A DNA stretch of 64,000 bases from Demequinaceae bacterium (GCA_016933155.1 JAFGBM010000004.1:181614-245613), one strand, 5' to 3'. Shown: positions 34,877 through 44,010, counted from the first letter of the stretch. The notes: generated by a model from the sequence alone, not told the origin. A program made the numbers and translations.

Positions 34877-36361
34877 GTGGTGCGTCGCCTCTCCCTGACC
34901 CTTGTCGCTGTCACCCTCGCCCTCACCGGTTGTTCCAACGACGATCCGGCTCCGTCGGCGTCCAACGCTGAGAGCCCGGAACCGATTCTGACGACCGGCG
35001 TGTTCTCCCCGATCCTCGGCGACCTCGACGTCGTCGTCGATCTACTCTCCCACCCGGTCAACTACTCCTCGCTCGAACACAGCCCTTTCGAGGGCGAATG
35101 GGGCTATCCCCTCCGGGAGGCCGGGTTCGAGGCTCTCGCCTACGCAGGATTCACCGCCATCAGGCTGCCGGTCCGATTCTCGGCCCACCAGCAACTGACC
35201 GCCCCATACACCATCGACGAGCAGTACCTCAATAGGGTCGACTGGGCGATCGATCAGGCCCTGTCCCATGGCATGGCCGTGATCGTCGACAACCACCACT
35301 GGGGGGTCGAAGGCCGGGACGATTGGGACCTGCTCTTCTACGATCCCGAAAGCCAGAGAGCCCGACTCGAGGCGATCTGGGAACAGGTGGCGCCACGGTA
35401 CGCCGACCAGCCGGTAGGCGTCGTCTTCGAGATCCTCAACGAACCGCACGACGCCCTCGACGAATACTGGAACGAGTACCAGGCCGGCCTCCTCGCCATC
35501 ATCCGCGAGTCCAATCCCGACCGCGCCGTCATCGTCACCCCGGCTCACTGGGGCAGCCCGTGGGCGCTCGGGGATCTCGAACTCCCGGAGGACGACAACC
35601 TCATCGTGACCTTCCACGACTACATCCCCTTCGACTTCACCCACCAGGGCGCGACCTGGGTGACGCCCCAACCCCCCGTCGGGGTCGTGTGGCCGGAGCC
35701 GACCGTGCGACTCTCGAGTGCCTGGGAGGACTGGTCATGGGACACCACCCGGACCTTCACCGAGTCCGGGTGGAGCATCCGCGGTGACGCGGAGTGGGCG
35801 GGCGTGTTCCTCCACAGCGTCGTCGGATTTCCGGGAGTCACAGAGATCTCCCTGACCACTTCCACACCGGTCGAGCTCTGGGTCGACTGTCGGAACAACG
35901 AGGAAGCGGAGTCGACCCCCGCTCACTTCACCACTGTTCCCGACTCGCCCCAGGTCATCTCGACCGACTCGTGCGGCCTCGACGGCGACCTGCAGAACAT
36001 CCGCATCATGGTGGGACCGAATGCCGGGACCTCCTACACTCTGACCGAGATCTCTCTCACGACCCCGTCGGGCACCTGGGAACTCCTCATGACAGCCGAA
36101 GAGGAACTCGTCGAACCGCTCGATTTCGCGGTGGAGTGGGCCGCCGCCCATGGCGACGTCCCGTTGTTCATAGGCGAATACGGGGCCTCGTACTTGGGAG
36201 ACCAGAAGTCACGGGAGCGATGGGTCCGGACGATCGTCGGGGAGGCGGACGCCCGGGACATCCTGACGTCCTACTGGGACTGCCAGGGGACCTGGGGCTT
36301 CTGGACGCCGAACGACGGCGTCACCGAGCAATGGCTGCTGGACGCCGTCCTCGGACGTTGA
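34877..36361 (+). CDS. GH5 family endoglucanase-like lipoprotein with an inserted domain
   Basis: A 494-aa surface-anchored glycosidase. Signal peptide with lipobox LTGC (Cys19), linker to about 40, then a GH5 barrel: FTAIRLPVRF near 92, VIVDNHHWG at 136-143, acid/base Glu189 in ILNEPHD, VTFHDYIPF, and nucleophile Glu434 in LFIGEYG. Between beta strands 6 and 7 (about 285-405) a beta-rich segment of about 120 residues is inserted, with repeated EISLTT motifs and a Cys pair. It looks like a small carbohydrate-binding module. The GTG start follows AGGAGG; TACGAT at 34814-34819 is a possible -10. Confidence 0.88.
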   Translation: MVRRLSLTLVAVTLALTGCSNDDPAPSASNAESPEPILTTGVFSPILGDLDVVVDLLSHPVNYSSLEHSPFEGEWGYPLREAGFEALAYAGFTAIRLPVRFSAHQQLTAPYTIDEQYLNRVDWAIDQALSHGMAVIVDNHHWGVEGRDDWDLLFYDPESQRARLEAIWEQVAPRYADQPVGVVFEILNEPHDALDEYWNEYQAGLLAIIRESNPDRAVIVTPAHWGSPWALGDLELPEDDNLIVTFHDYIPFDFTHQGATWVTPQPPVGVVWPEPTVRLSSAWEDWSWDTTRTFTESGWSIRGDAEWAGVFLHSVVGFPGVTEISLTTSTPVELWVDCRNNEEAESTPAHFTTVPDSPQVISTDSCGLDGDLQNIRIMVGPNAGTSYTLTEISLTTPSGTWELLMTAEEELVEPLDFAVEWAAAHGDVPLFIGEYGASYLGDQKSRERWVRTIVGEADARDILTSYWDCQGTWGFWTPNDGVTEQWLLDAVLGR

Positions 36362-36367
36362 CGTCGA

Positions 36368-38686
36368 TCACCGCCGGGGCGTGAAGCCCCTGAGGCGCAT
36401 CGAGTTGCCGACGACGAACAGTGAGGAGCCTCCCATCGCGGCCGAGGCGATCATCGGGTTGAGGACGCCGAGGGCGGCCAGCGGGATGGCGGCGACGTTG
36501 TAGGCGAACGCCCAGAACAGGTTGCCCCGTATGGTCGCGAAGGTCCGGCGGGACAGCCGGATGGCGTCGACGGCCGCCCTGAGGTCTCCGGAAACGATCG
36601 TCAGGTCTGAGGCCTCGCGCGCGACGTCCGTGCCCGTACCGAGGGCGATGCCGAGGTCCGCCTGGGCCAAGGCCGGGGCGTCGTTGATCCCATCCCCCAC
36701 CATCGCGACCCTCCGGCCCGTCGCCTGAAGCACGCAAACGACGTCGGCCTTGTCCCCTGGAAGAACCTCGGCCCGGACATCGTCGATCCCGACCTCGGCC
36801 GCAACCGCCCGCGCCGACCGTTCGTTGTCGCCCGTCAGGAGCACGACCTCGAGGCCGAGCCTCCTGAACGCGGCGACCGCCTCGGCGGAACCCTCCTTGA
36901 CGGTGTCCCTCACCTCGATCACGGCCTCCGCGGTCGCGGGAACTCGGACGGGAACGAGTCTGCCCTGGTCGGCCGCCGGAACCCTGCCCACGAACACGGC
37001 GGTCGCGCCCGTGGACTCGGCCGTGGAGGCCAGCGTGGTCAACGCGTCCGGAATCTCGTCGAACATCCTCCTCGACCCGACCCGGACCTCGACGGGAGCC
37101 GCGCTTTCGGTCCCCTCGACGATCGCGCTCACCCCCTGCCCGGCGACACTTCGGAAATCCTTGATCCCGCGATGTATCTCAACCAGGGCGGCGATCGCCC
37201 GCCCGACCGGGTGCTCGGATCGTTTCTCCGCGTACGCCGCCAACGCGATGAGTTCCTCGCGGGCTGGACCCTTGAGGCCGGGGGTGTGCACCGTAGATAC
37301 CGACATCCTTCCCTCGGTGACCGTGCCCGTCTTGTCGAGGACGATCACCCCGACCCTGCGCGTGTCCTCCAGGACCTGGCCCCCACGGATGAGGGTTCCG
37401 AGCTGGGCGCCACGGCCGGTGCCGACCATGATGGCGAGGGGGGTGGCGAGCCCGAGCGCGCAGGGGCACGAGATGATCAGCACCGCGACGGCCGCGGTGA
37501 AGGCCCGATCGGCGTCGCCGGTGACGACGAGCCAGGTGACGAGGGTGGCGATGGCGAGGAGGATGACGACGGGAACGAAGACACTCGAGACGCGGTCGGC
37601 CAGCCGCTGGATAGAGGCCCTACGGGACTGGGCCTCGTCGACCATGCGGGCGATCTGCGCGAGGAGGGTGTCGTTCCCGACCTTGGTCGTCTCGATGACG
37701 AGCGCCCCGTCCGTCGCGATCGTCCCACCGATGACCTCGTCCCCCACCGTCACGGCGACGGGGACCGATTCGCCCGTGACCATCGACGCGTCGACCGCGG
37801 CCTCGCCGTCGACGACCCGTCCGTCGGTCGCCACGGACTCCCCCGGCCGGGCGATGAATCTCATCCCCACTTCAAGCTCCGCGAGGGGAATCTCGCGCCC
37901 GTCCTCGAGTCGCACGGTGTTGACCTGGATCCGGGAGAGCGCCCGGATGGCGTCCCCCGCGCGAGTGGTCGAGCGCACCTCGATCCATTTCCCCAAGAGG
38001 ATGAGGGCGACGATGACGGCCCCGGTCTCGAAGTAGACGTGGGCCTCTGAGAGGGCACCAACCCCGGCCGCGCCACCAATGAGGACGGTCATGGACCACA
38101 CCCAGGCGGCCGTCGTGCCGATGGACACGAGGGTGTCCATGTTCGTCACACCGTGGCGGGCCGTCTTCAGAGCCGACCGGTGGAACGGCCAGGCCGACCA
38201 CACGAAGACCGGGGTCGCAAGCGCGGCGGCCACCCACTCCCAGCCCGAGAACTGCCACGCCTCGACCATCGACAGCGCGAGGAGGGGGACGGCGAACGCA
38301 GCGGCGAGCACGAAGCGGCGACGGAGGTCGTCGGCCCGCCCGGTCTCGGAGACGAGGTGGGCGGCGTGCTCGTCGACCCGACTGGCGGTGGAGCTTTCGG
38401 GCCCGTCACCGTGGCCGTGCCGGTGCTCGTGGCCGTGGTCGCCGGCATCGGCCGCCACGGAGTTGCTCGGGGTCAACACCTGGTATCCGAAGCCGGTGAT
38501 CGTCTGCCGTATCGCCTCTTCGAGTTCCACGGGGTCGACGCTTCCATCGGGCAGCACGGTGGCCCTCTTTGTCGCAAGGTTGACCGTGGCCTCGGACACC
38601 CCGTCGAGCTTGCTGAGTCCCCTAGTTATGGTGTTCACGCAGCCCTGGCAGGTCATCCCGCCTACGGCAAGGTCGATGTTCTCCAT
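36368..38686 (-). CDS. copA: Copper-exporting P1B-type ATPase
   Basis: A 772-aa heavy-metal pump that exports Cu(I). N-terminal HMA domain with Cys13/Cys16 (GGMTCQGC), a His-rich loop GDHGHEHRHGHGDG, eight membrane spans with the metal-site motif SCPCALG, phosphorylation site DKTGT, SEHPVGRAI and the hinge GDGINDAPAL. CPC fits copper/silver specificity. The ATG at 38686 has no ribosome site and lies about 7 nt after the -10 of a MerR-type promoter (38693-38724), so the mRNA is probably leaderless and metal-induced. GH5 ends 6 nt from its stop. Confidence 0.94.
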   Translation of the reverse strand: MENIDLAVGGMTCQGCVNTITRGLSKLDGVSEATVNLATKRATVLPDGSVDPVELEEAIRQTITGFGYQVLTPSNSVAADAGDHGHEHRHGHGDGPESSTASRVDEHAAHLVSETGRADDLRRRFVLAAAFAVPLLALSMVEAWQFSGWEWVAAALATPVFVWSAWPFHRSALKTARHGVTNMDTLVSIGTTAAWVWSMTVLIGGAAGVGALSEAHVYFETGAVIVALILLGKWIEVRSTTRAGDAIRALSRIQVNTVRLEDGREIPLAELEVGMRFIARPGESVATDGRVVDGEAAVDASMVTGESVPVAVTVGDEVIGGTIATDGALVIETTKVGNDTLLAQIARMVDEAQSRRASIQRLADRVSSVFVPVVILLAIATLVTWLVVTGDADRAFTAAVAVLIISCPCALGLATPLAIMVGTGRGAQLGTLIRGGQVLEDTRRVGVIVLDKTGTVTEGRMSVSTVHTPGLKGPAREELIALAAYAEKRSEHPVGRAIAALVEIHRGIKDFRSVAGQGVSAIVEGTESAAPVEVRVGSRRMFDEIPDALTTLASTAESTGATAVFVGRVPAADQGRLVPVRVPATAEAVIEVRDTVKEGSAEAVAAFRRLGLEVVLLTGDNERSARAVAAEVGIDDVRAEVLPGDKADVVCVLQATGRRVAMVGDGINDAPALAQADLGIALGTGTDVAREASDLTIVSGDLRAAVDAIRLSRRTFATIRGNLFWAFAYNVAAIPLAALGVLNPMIASAAMGGSSLFVVGNSMRLRGFTPRR

Positions 38687-38692
38687 ACCACC

Positions 38693-38724
38693 ACGGTATT
38701 CCTTACAGCCGACTGTAAGGTCAA
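38693..38724 (-). promoter_or_regulatory. MerR-family operator and elongated promoter of copA
   Basis: On the minus strand a -35 TTGACC (38719-38724) and a -10 TACCGT (38693-38698) are 20 nt apart. The over-long spacer carries the perfect palindrome CCTTACAG-4-CTGTAAGG (38701-38720). Long spacers with a palindrome are the hallmark of promoters that MerR/CueR regulators activate by twisting the DNA. The expected start of transcription coincides with the A of the copA ATG. Confidence 0.85.
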
Positions 38725-38731
38725 GCGAGAC

Positions 38732-39184
38732 CTAGTGGTGATCGGCGAGAGTCAGGCGAGTGCGGGATCCGGGGTCATGGGCGGTAGATGCTGCGGCGAT
38801 GACCTGGCAGCGGTGGGGGTCGGTGCAAGCTCCCGGGTCGAGGGAGTCCGCCCGCCTCGCGAGCACCTCAAGCTCGGCCCTGGCGGCCTTGAGGGCCTCG
38901 ATCTGGTCGTCGATCTCGTCGAGGTGCCGGTGAAGCAGGTCCCTGGTGTGGGCGCAGGTCGACCGGCCCTCGCTCTTCATGTCGAGGATGCTCCCGATCT
39001 CCGCGAGCGTCAGGCCCGCCGACTGGGAGTCCCGGATGAACCGAAGTCGCTCGGCCGCGTCCTCGGGGTAGTCGCGGTAGTTCGACGAGGTCCGCTCGGG
39101 CGGTTGCATCAGGCCGATGCTCTCGTAGTAGCGGATGGTCTTCGCGTTCACCCCGGCGCGCTCCGCAAGTTCGCCGATCCTCAT
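38732..39184 (-). CDS. MerR-family metal-responsive activator (CueR-like)
   Basis: A 150-aa regulator: winged helix MRIGELAERAGVNAKTIRYYE, dimerisation helix near 80-115, and a C-terminal Cys pair in ACTDPHRC (about 131-136) in the position of the CueR metal-binding loop. An extra STCAH lies near 87. It precedes copA by 45 nt on the same strand and surely controls it through the operator at 38701. The ATG at 39184 follows TATCCT (39192-39197) by 7 nt, leaderless. CueR is the best guess, but silver, gold or zinc sensing is possible. Confidence 0.88.
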   Translation of the reverse strand: MRIGELAERAGVNAKTIRYYESIGLMQPPERTSSNYRDYPEDAAERLRFIRDSQSAGLTLAEIGSILDMKSEGRSTCAHTRDLLHRHLDEIDDQIEALKAARAELEVLARRADSLDPGACTDPHRCQVIAAASTAHDPGSRTRLTLADHH

Positions 39185-39191
39185 AGCCTCC

Positions 39192-39214
39192 AGGATACGG
39201 CGACGGGCTACCAT
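39192..39214. promoter_or_regulatory. Back-to-back leaderless promoters of merR and the racemase gene
   Basis: Only 36 nt separate the two divergent start codons. TATCCT on the minus strand (39192-39197) lies 7 nt before the merR ATG. TACCAT on the plus strand (39209-39214) lies 6 nt before the racemase ATG. The two -10 boxes are 11 nt apart, so the polymerases would compete and each promoter's -35 region would lie inside the other gene. Confidence 0.5.
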
Positions 39215-39220
39215 CGCTTC

Positions 39221-39928
39221 ATGGAATCCTCACCCCGCAGGCTCGGCCTCCTCGGCGGCATGACCTGGGAATCCTCGGTCCTCTACGAGCGCCTCCTCAA
39301 CGAGGGCACCCGGGATCGGCTGGGGGGCGCACACTCGGCGGACCTCGTCGTCCGCTCCTACGACTTCCAGGAGCTTGCCGACGCGAGTTCGGCCGGAGAT
39401 TGGATCGGGCTCGGCGACCGGTTTGCGACCGATGCGGCCCTTCTCGAATCCGCGGGGGCGGAGGCGATCCTCCTGTGCGCCAACACCATGCACAAAGTCG
39501 CCGACCGGGTGTCGAGCGCCGTCTCCGTTCCGTTCCTCCACATCGTCGACGCGACAGCCGACGCCATAAGTGCCGCCGGGCCAAAAACGGTCGCCCTGCT
39601 GGGCACGGCCTACACCATGCGAGACCCGTTCTACCGTGACCACCTCAACAGCCGCGGTATCGCCGCGCTCGTCCCCGACGAAGCGGACATCGCCGCTATC
39701 CACGCGATCATCTATGACGAACTCGCGAAAGGGGTCTTCCTCGACGAATCCCGGAAGCGGCTGCAGCGGATCGTGCGCGACCTCGTCGGGAAGGGCGCCG
39801 AGGGGGTCATCGCCGGCTGCACGGAGATCCCCCTGCTCCTTCGCGCCGAGGACGTCGACCTCCCCTACTTCGACACCCTGACCCTCCACGTCCAGGCCGC
39901 GCTCGACTTCTCGCTCGGCTCGCCCTAG
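39221..39928 (+). CDS. Aspartate/glutamate racemase family protein
   Basis: A 235-aa cofactor-independent racemase. The two active-site cysteines of the Asp/Glu racemase superfamily are seen in LLCANTMH (about 86) and IAGCTEIPLL (about 199), in two pseudosymmetric halves. The N-terminus RRLGLLGGMTWESS is typical of the YgeA/aspartate racemase branch. The ATG has no ribosome site and follows TACCAT by 6 nt. It supplies a D-amino acid, possibly D-Asp for peptidoglycan cross-bridges; this use is inferred. Confidence 0.88.
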   Translation: MESSPRRLGLLGGMTWESSVLYERLLNEGTRDRLGGAHSADLVVRSYDFQELADASSAGDWIGLGDRFATDAALLESAGAEAILLCANTMHKVADRVSSAVSVPFLHIVDATADAISAAGPKTVALLGTAYTMRDPFYRDHLNSRGIAALVPDEADIAAIHAIIYDELAKGVFLDESRKRLQRIVRDLVGKGAEGVIAGCTEIPLLLRAEDVDLPYFDTLTLHVQAALDFSLGSP

Positions 39929-39954
39929 CCTCCAACCCCGACGGAGGAGCGCCC

Positions 39955-40851
39955 ATGGACCTCTCGATACTCGACCCGACACAGATGGCGGCCTGGTGCA
40001 TCGTCCCCTACGACTCTCGTCAACGAAGCCCCGATGAGCGCGCCTCCATGCTCCAATCCCTCGAGCTGGCGGGCGAGGCGTGGGACTGGCGGGACGAACA
40101 CATCTCCCAGTTTCCGGAGGAACTGGATGCCCTTGCAGCGCGGGGCCTCCGCCTGTTCGGGATCTGGGTCCCAGGCGTTCTTCCGGAGTCCGGTCCCCTC
40201 GGCGAGATCCATTCCGCCGTCCGGGGCTTCGTCGTCGAGCTCGCGACCAGAGGCCTGACCGTCGACCTCTGGACCTGCGCCGAGTTCGGCCAACCCGGCC
40301 CGGTTCAAGTCCTGCCCGCGGCAGAGCAGGCAGCCCACGTCAACCGCACGGCCGATCACCTGGAACCCCTCGTCGAGCTCGCCGGCGAGAACGGGCATCG
40401 CGTCGGGCTCTACAACCACCTCGGGTGGTTCGGGGAGCCCGAGAATCAGATTGAGGTCGTCGAGGCCCTACGGGGGCGTGGCCTCGACAACGTTGGGCTC
40501 GTCTATCAGCAGCACCACGGCCACCACCACCTCGGCCGCTGGCCCGCCCTGATGAAGACCATGACCCCCTACCTGTACGCCCTCGGGCTGAATGGGATGG
40601 TCGAGGGGGCGCACTGGGGCGGGCGGAAGATTCACCCATACGGTCACGGCCCACGCGACGTCGACCTTGCCCGCGTCGTCGTCGAATCCGGTTGGGACGG
40701 CCTCACCACGATCCTCTGCCACACGATGGACGACGCCGAGGCGCGGCTACGGGACAACCTCGAGGGGCTCAACTGGGTGCGCGCTTGTCTCCGCGGCGAA
40801 GAACCCATCCTCCCTGAGGCCCGGATCCCCGAACCGGCCTGGCCGCACTAG
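39955..40851 (+). CDS. Xylose-isomerase-like TIM-barrel protein
   Basis: A 298-aa protein with alternating strand/helix units of a sugar phosphate isomerase/epimerase or AP-endonuclease-2-like barrel. Candidate metal ligands are a His in LYNHLGWFG, the QQHHGHHHLG stretch near 185-194, GAHWGG and ILCHTMDD. The His-rich loop is unusual. The start is supported by CGGAGGAG before the ATG. It may be co-transcribed with the racemase 26 nt upstream. The substrate is unknown. Confidence 0.65.
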   Translation: MDLSILDPTQMAAWCIVPYDSRQRSPDERASMLQSLELAGEAWDWRDEHISQFPEELDALAARGLRLFGIWVPGVLPESGPLGEIHSAVRGFVVELATRGLTVDLWTCAEFGQPGPVQVLPAAEQAAHVNRTADHLEPLVELAGENGHRVGLYNHLGWFGEPENQIEVVEALRGRGLDNVGLVYQQHHGHHHLGRWPALMKTMTPYLYALGLNGMVEGAHWGGRKIHPYGHGPRDVDLARVVVESGWDGLTTILCHTMDDAEARLRDNLEGLNWVRACLRGEEPILPEARIPEPAWPH

Positions 40852-40855
40852 CCCC

Positions 40856-41836
40856 CTACCACCCGACGGCTTCCAGCACCTCGGTCGCCACCTCGAGCCG
40901 TTCGCGACCGTCGTTCTCGACGATCGCATCCTCGATCCGCGCATCGGCCAGGATCGCCTCGAGTTCGACCGTGCGGTCGAGGGCCCAGTCGAGCCATTTC
41001 CCCTCGGGTTCCCTCCGACGCAGCCTCTCCCGTCGCGTCCCCTCCGATGCGGTCACCCGGACGACGCTGACCTGAGCCACGCCAGCCGGGCCGCCGAAGG
41101 CATCCTCGTATCGTCGCCGGTCGGCATCATCCTCGACCACGCGGGGAAGGACGATGCAGCCGTATCCCCGGTCGCGGTAAAGGGGGGCGATCTCCCGCAG
41201 GCAGGCGAACATCAACTCCTGGTTGTAGGGATCTTCACCAGGGGCTGGCTCCGCCTGGGCGAAGCGGTCGCCGTCGATAATGGCATGACGCACCCCGCGT
41301 TCGGCGAGTACATCGGACACGGCCCACCCGACGGTCGTCTTGCCCGCCCCGATCGTCCCGGAGATCACCAGCACCCGCGTGGGAAGAAGTTTCTCGAAGC
41401 AGATCGAGTGGGCGTCCGTCCTGTGAGGCCCGAATTTCGCGGTGTGGATGTATCCGATTCGCTCGTACAGCCGCACCGCCTCCGGCTGCTTGTCTCCGGT
41501 TTCGACGATAATGCGGGTGGCCCCGGCCCGACGGGCGGCGTCCTCCGCCGCACCCATCAGGACCCGCGAAAACCCGTTCCCCCGTCGCTCCGGCACCACA
41601 TAGAGCCGCTTGACCTCCGCCGCGGCGGCCTTCCCGTCGAACTCGGAGAACCGGACCACGACGGAGCCGACGGCCTCGTCCCCGAAATACCCGACGAGCG
41701 AGACGATCAGCCCTTCGGCCCCGACGTCGGACGGGCCGTGGAGGGTTCCGTAGCGCTCCCGCAACTCGTCCCACGACGCGACCCACAAGCGACTCGCGTC
41801 GGCATCGCCATAGGAAACGGCGCGAACGGTCAGCAT
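40856..41836 (-). CDS. Fusion of GNAT acetyltransferase and P-loop kinase
   Basis: A 326-aa two-domain protein. Residues 1-150 are a GNAT fold with the acetyl-CoA loop RRGNGFSRVLM (84-94) and the ending LYERIGY. Residues 153-326 are a P-loop kinase with Walker A GTIGAGKT (160-167), IDGDRFAQ near 190 and a Walker-B-like strand. The second domain resembles gluconate/adenylyl-sulfate kinase-like AAA_33 proteins. No frameshift or stop lies between the parts, so the fusion is genuine as read. The ATG at 41836 follows TACGCT by 6 nt. Substrates unknown. Confidence 0.8.
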   Translation of the reverse strand: MLTVRAVSYGDADASRLWVASWDELRERYGTLHGPSDVGAEGLIVSLVGYFGDEAVGSVVVRFSEFDGKAAAAEVKRLYVVPERRGNGFSRVLMGAAEDAARRAGATRIIVETGDKQPEAVRLYERIGYIHTAKFGPHRTDAHSICFEKLLPTRVLVISGTIGAGKTTVGWAVSDVLAERGVRHAIIDGDRFAQAEPAPGEDPYNQELMFACLREIAPLYRDRGYGCIVLPRVVEDDADRRRYEDAFGGPAGVAQVSVVRVTASEGTRRERLRRREPEGKWLDWALDRTVELEAILADARIEDAIVENDGRERLEVATEVLEAVGW

Positions 41837-41873
41837 GGCTTCAGCGTATCCGCGCCCGGCATCAAACCCCGAA

Positions 41874-43445
41874 CTAGCCGGCGTCGGACATCGACAGGGT
41901 CTCCAGTATGGTCGTCAACGCCCCGAAGTCGCGGGGAGATGCGATCACCATGGCGAGGTAGAGGACGTGCTCCGATCCATCCGTTGGATTGGCCCACAGG
42001 ATGACCACCTGCGAGAGGGTTCCATCGCAGTTGATGTAACTTGCCATTTCCCCCGTGTATTCGCGCCCAGTGTAGGGAGTCGTGAACTGGTAGGGGGAAA
42101 CTGACTCGAGCTCACAGGACTGCAGAACGTGCCCGTCATTGCCCGCTCGGTCGTCGATGTTCTGATAGTGGGTTCCGGGAAGCCAGAGTAACTGAAGGCC
42201 CGGCACGCTGTAGTCGGAAAAGAACGCCTCAAGGTCGATGCTGGCATGGATCGCTGGGTACTCACCGACACCGGTGGCATCCACCGATTCAGTAACGAGG
42301 TCCGACCACTCGACCGGCAGGTCCACATAGATAAGTCCCGTATCGTCGATGACCGACACGTACTCGTACGGATCCTCGTCCGTCCACTCGGGGTCATCGG
42401 TGCCCGGGTCGCCGCCCGGATCGGTGACCGGATCGAACGTGTCAACGACGGTCAGGCCGCCCTCCCCGCCGAGGTCGCCCTCGAGGATTTCCCCCGTCGA
42501 CAGGCGTACGACCGTGATAGCGATCGGATCGGAGCCACTGGTGCGGATGACGTCGCAATAGGTAGAGAGCGTGCCGTCGGTGGCGACCGGCAGCCCGTTG
42601 AGTTCCGTGATCAGATCCCCAGGCGCGACGCCGGAGTCGTCCGCGACCGAGCCCTTTTCGACGGCATTGACCCACAGGCCCAGGTAGGACCCATCGTCCG
42701 CCTGCAATGGATACCCCCACACCCCGAACGATTCGTAGTCGCCGTCCTTCAGTTGCTCGACGACCGCTTGGGCCAGCGGGGCGCCGATCGCGAAGAACTG
42801 GTTCTGCCCGCTGATGGTCTGGGCATTCGCGTATACGACCCCCACGATCGCACCCTGCTCATCAACCACCGGCCCACCGGAGTTCCCCTGGTGGATGTTG
42901 GCGTCGATTTCGATCGTATAGTCGATCGACGCCCACGACGACTCTCCATCCGCGCGGGCCTTGGAGACGATGCCGGAGGTCAGCGTGAACTCCGTGTCAC
43001 CGAGCGGGTACCCCGCCGCGTAGATCGGGAGCCCGACGGTGGGCTCCCCCTCGTGCCACCTGAGGTAGGAGACCGTCTCGTCCGGGTCGAGATGGACCTG
43101 GACGAGCGCGAGGTCGTTGCACTGCGAAGCCCCGACGACGGATACGGGATAGGCGCGGTCCGTGTCCCCACCGATGTAAACCTCAAGGGTCGCGGCTCCC
43201 GCGACAACGTGGTAGTTCGTCATCGCCAACCCGGTCTCGCTGATGAAGAATCCGGAGCCGCTCCCGCCGCTTGCGGAGGTCCCCGTCGGAAGCTCCTGGA
43301 CGCCCGACGCCAGGATGTAGATCGTCGCATCCTGAACATCTTCGATGCTGCCGATTCCACCCGAACCATCAGAACTGCACCCTGCAACCGGGGCCACGAA
43401 AGCCACCGCCAACGCCATCGCCGTAGAAATACGGAACCTCGTCAT
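41874..43445 (-). CDS. Trypsin-like serine protease lipoprotein with PDZ domain
   Basis: A 523-aa HtrA-like protein anchored by a lipobox VAGC (Cys23). Catalytic triad His79 (TNYHVV), Asp111 (NDLALV) and Ser189 (GNSGGP), a PDZ domain at about 235-330 (GSVADDSGVAPGDLITELNG), a Gly/Asp/Pro linker near 345-365, and an extra C-terminal domain of about 155 residues (VYVDLPVEWSDL onward). The C-terminal domain resembles no family I can name. Possible role in quality control or processing of surface proteins. Inverse partner for the serpin is tempting but unsupported. Confidence 0.88.
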   Translation of the reverse strand: MTRFRISTAMALAVAFVAPVAGCSSDGSGGIGSIEDVQDATIYILASGVQELPTGTSASGGSGSGFFISETGLAMTNYHVVAGAATLEVYIGGDTDRAYPVSVVGASQCNDLALVQVHLDPDETVSYLRWHEGEPTVGLPIYAAGYPLGDTEFTLTSGIVSKARADGESSWASIDYTIEIDANIHQGNSGGPVVDEQGAIVGVVYANAQTISGQNQFFAIGAPLAQAVVEQLKDGDYESFGVWGYPLQADDGSYLGLWVNAVEKGSVADDSGVAPGDLITELNGLPVATDGTLSTYCDVIRTSGSDPIAITVVRLSTGEILEGDLGGEGGLTVVDTFDPVTDPGGDPGTDDPEWTDEDPYEYVSVIDDTGLIYVDLPVEWSDLVTESVDATGVGEYPAIHASIDLEAFFSDYSVPGLQLLWLPGTHYQNIDDRAGNDGHVLQSCELESVSPYQFTTPYTGREYTGEMASYINCDGTLSQVVILWANPTDGSEHVLYLAMVIASPRDFGALTTILETLSMSDAG

Positions 43446-43557
43446 CGTGGCCTCCTCAGCCGTGGGCTTTCCGGCACTCTACCGAGCCCATTGCCGAATG
43501 GGCAACACGTATGGGTCCAACCCCACAGGCCGAGGCCCGGTCCCCAAGCCCACTTGC

Positions 43558-44010
43558 CTACTTGAAGTAATTCCTCGTGATCTCCCCGACCCAGGCAGGT
43601 TCGCGCACGGTTCCATGAGGCTGAGTGAAGACGGAGAAGAAGGGCTTGATGTCGAGGACGGGAGAACCGTCGATCGCGTCCAGCCCGCGAACGCGGAGGT
43701 CGCGCCCCTCGATTCCGAGGAGTTCGCACCTTGAGACACCGATGTGGTTGGGCCGATCCTTGTTCCGCTGGGCGAAGATCCCCACCTCGGGCAGGTGGGC
43801 CAGCCCGCGGGGGTGACGGACGCCCGTGCAGGTCTTGGCTGGATCGGCTTTGTCGAAGACAAACACCACCTCGATGTGGGAGAACTCGTTGAGCCCCCGG
43901 AAAGCTTCAAGCGGAAACCGCTCCTCGATCCGGATGACCGACTCGACAGAGCCCCACCCGTCGTCGATGGGATCCGTCCGAGGCCCGATCACGTGCCCGA
44001 CGGGATCCAT
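43558..44010 (-). CDS. trmO: tRNA (adenine-N6)-methyltransferase TrmO-like (UPF0066)
   Basis: A 150-aa protein of the TsaA/TrmO family, which methylates t6A37 of tRNA-Thr using SAM. The family motifs are clear: FEVFDKADP-like FVFDKADP, GVRHPRGLAHLPEVGIFAQRNKDRPNHIG (read in parts), and LDIKPF. I use the ATG at 44010, which follows GAGGGGGTGAC, over one 14 codons upstream. A single-domain version lacking the longer proteobacterial C-terminal part. Confidence 0.85.
   Translation of the reverse strand: MDPVGHVIGPRTDPIDDGWGSVESVIRIEERFPLEAFRGLNEFSHIEVVFVFDKADPAKTCTGVRHPRGLAHLPEVGIFAQRNKDRPNHIGVSRCELLGIEGRDLRVRGLDAIDGSPVLDIKPFFSVFTQPHGTVREPAWVGEITRNYFK

Noticed and set aside
40856..41836. Two adjacent genes misread as one
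   Set aside because: No stop, start or ribosome site lies between the GNAT and kinase parts, and the linker is in frame.
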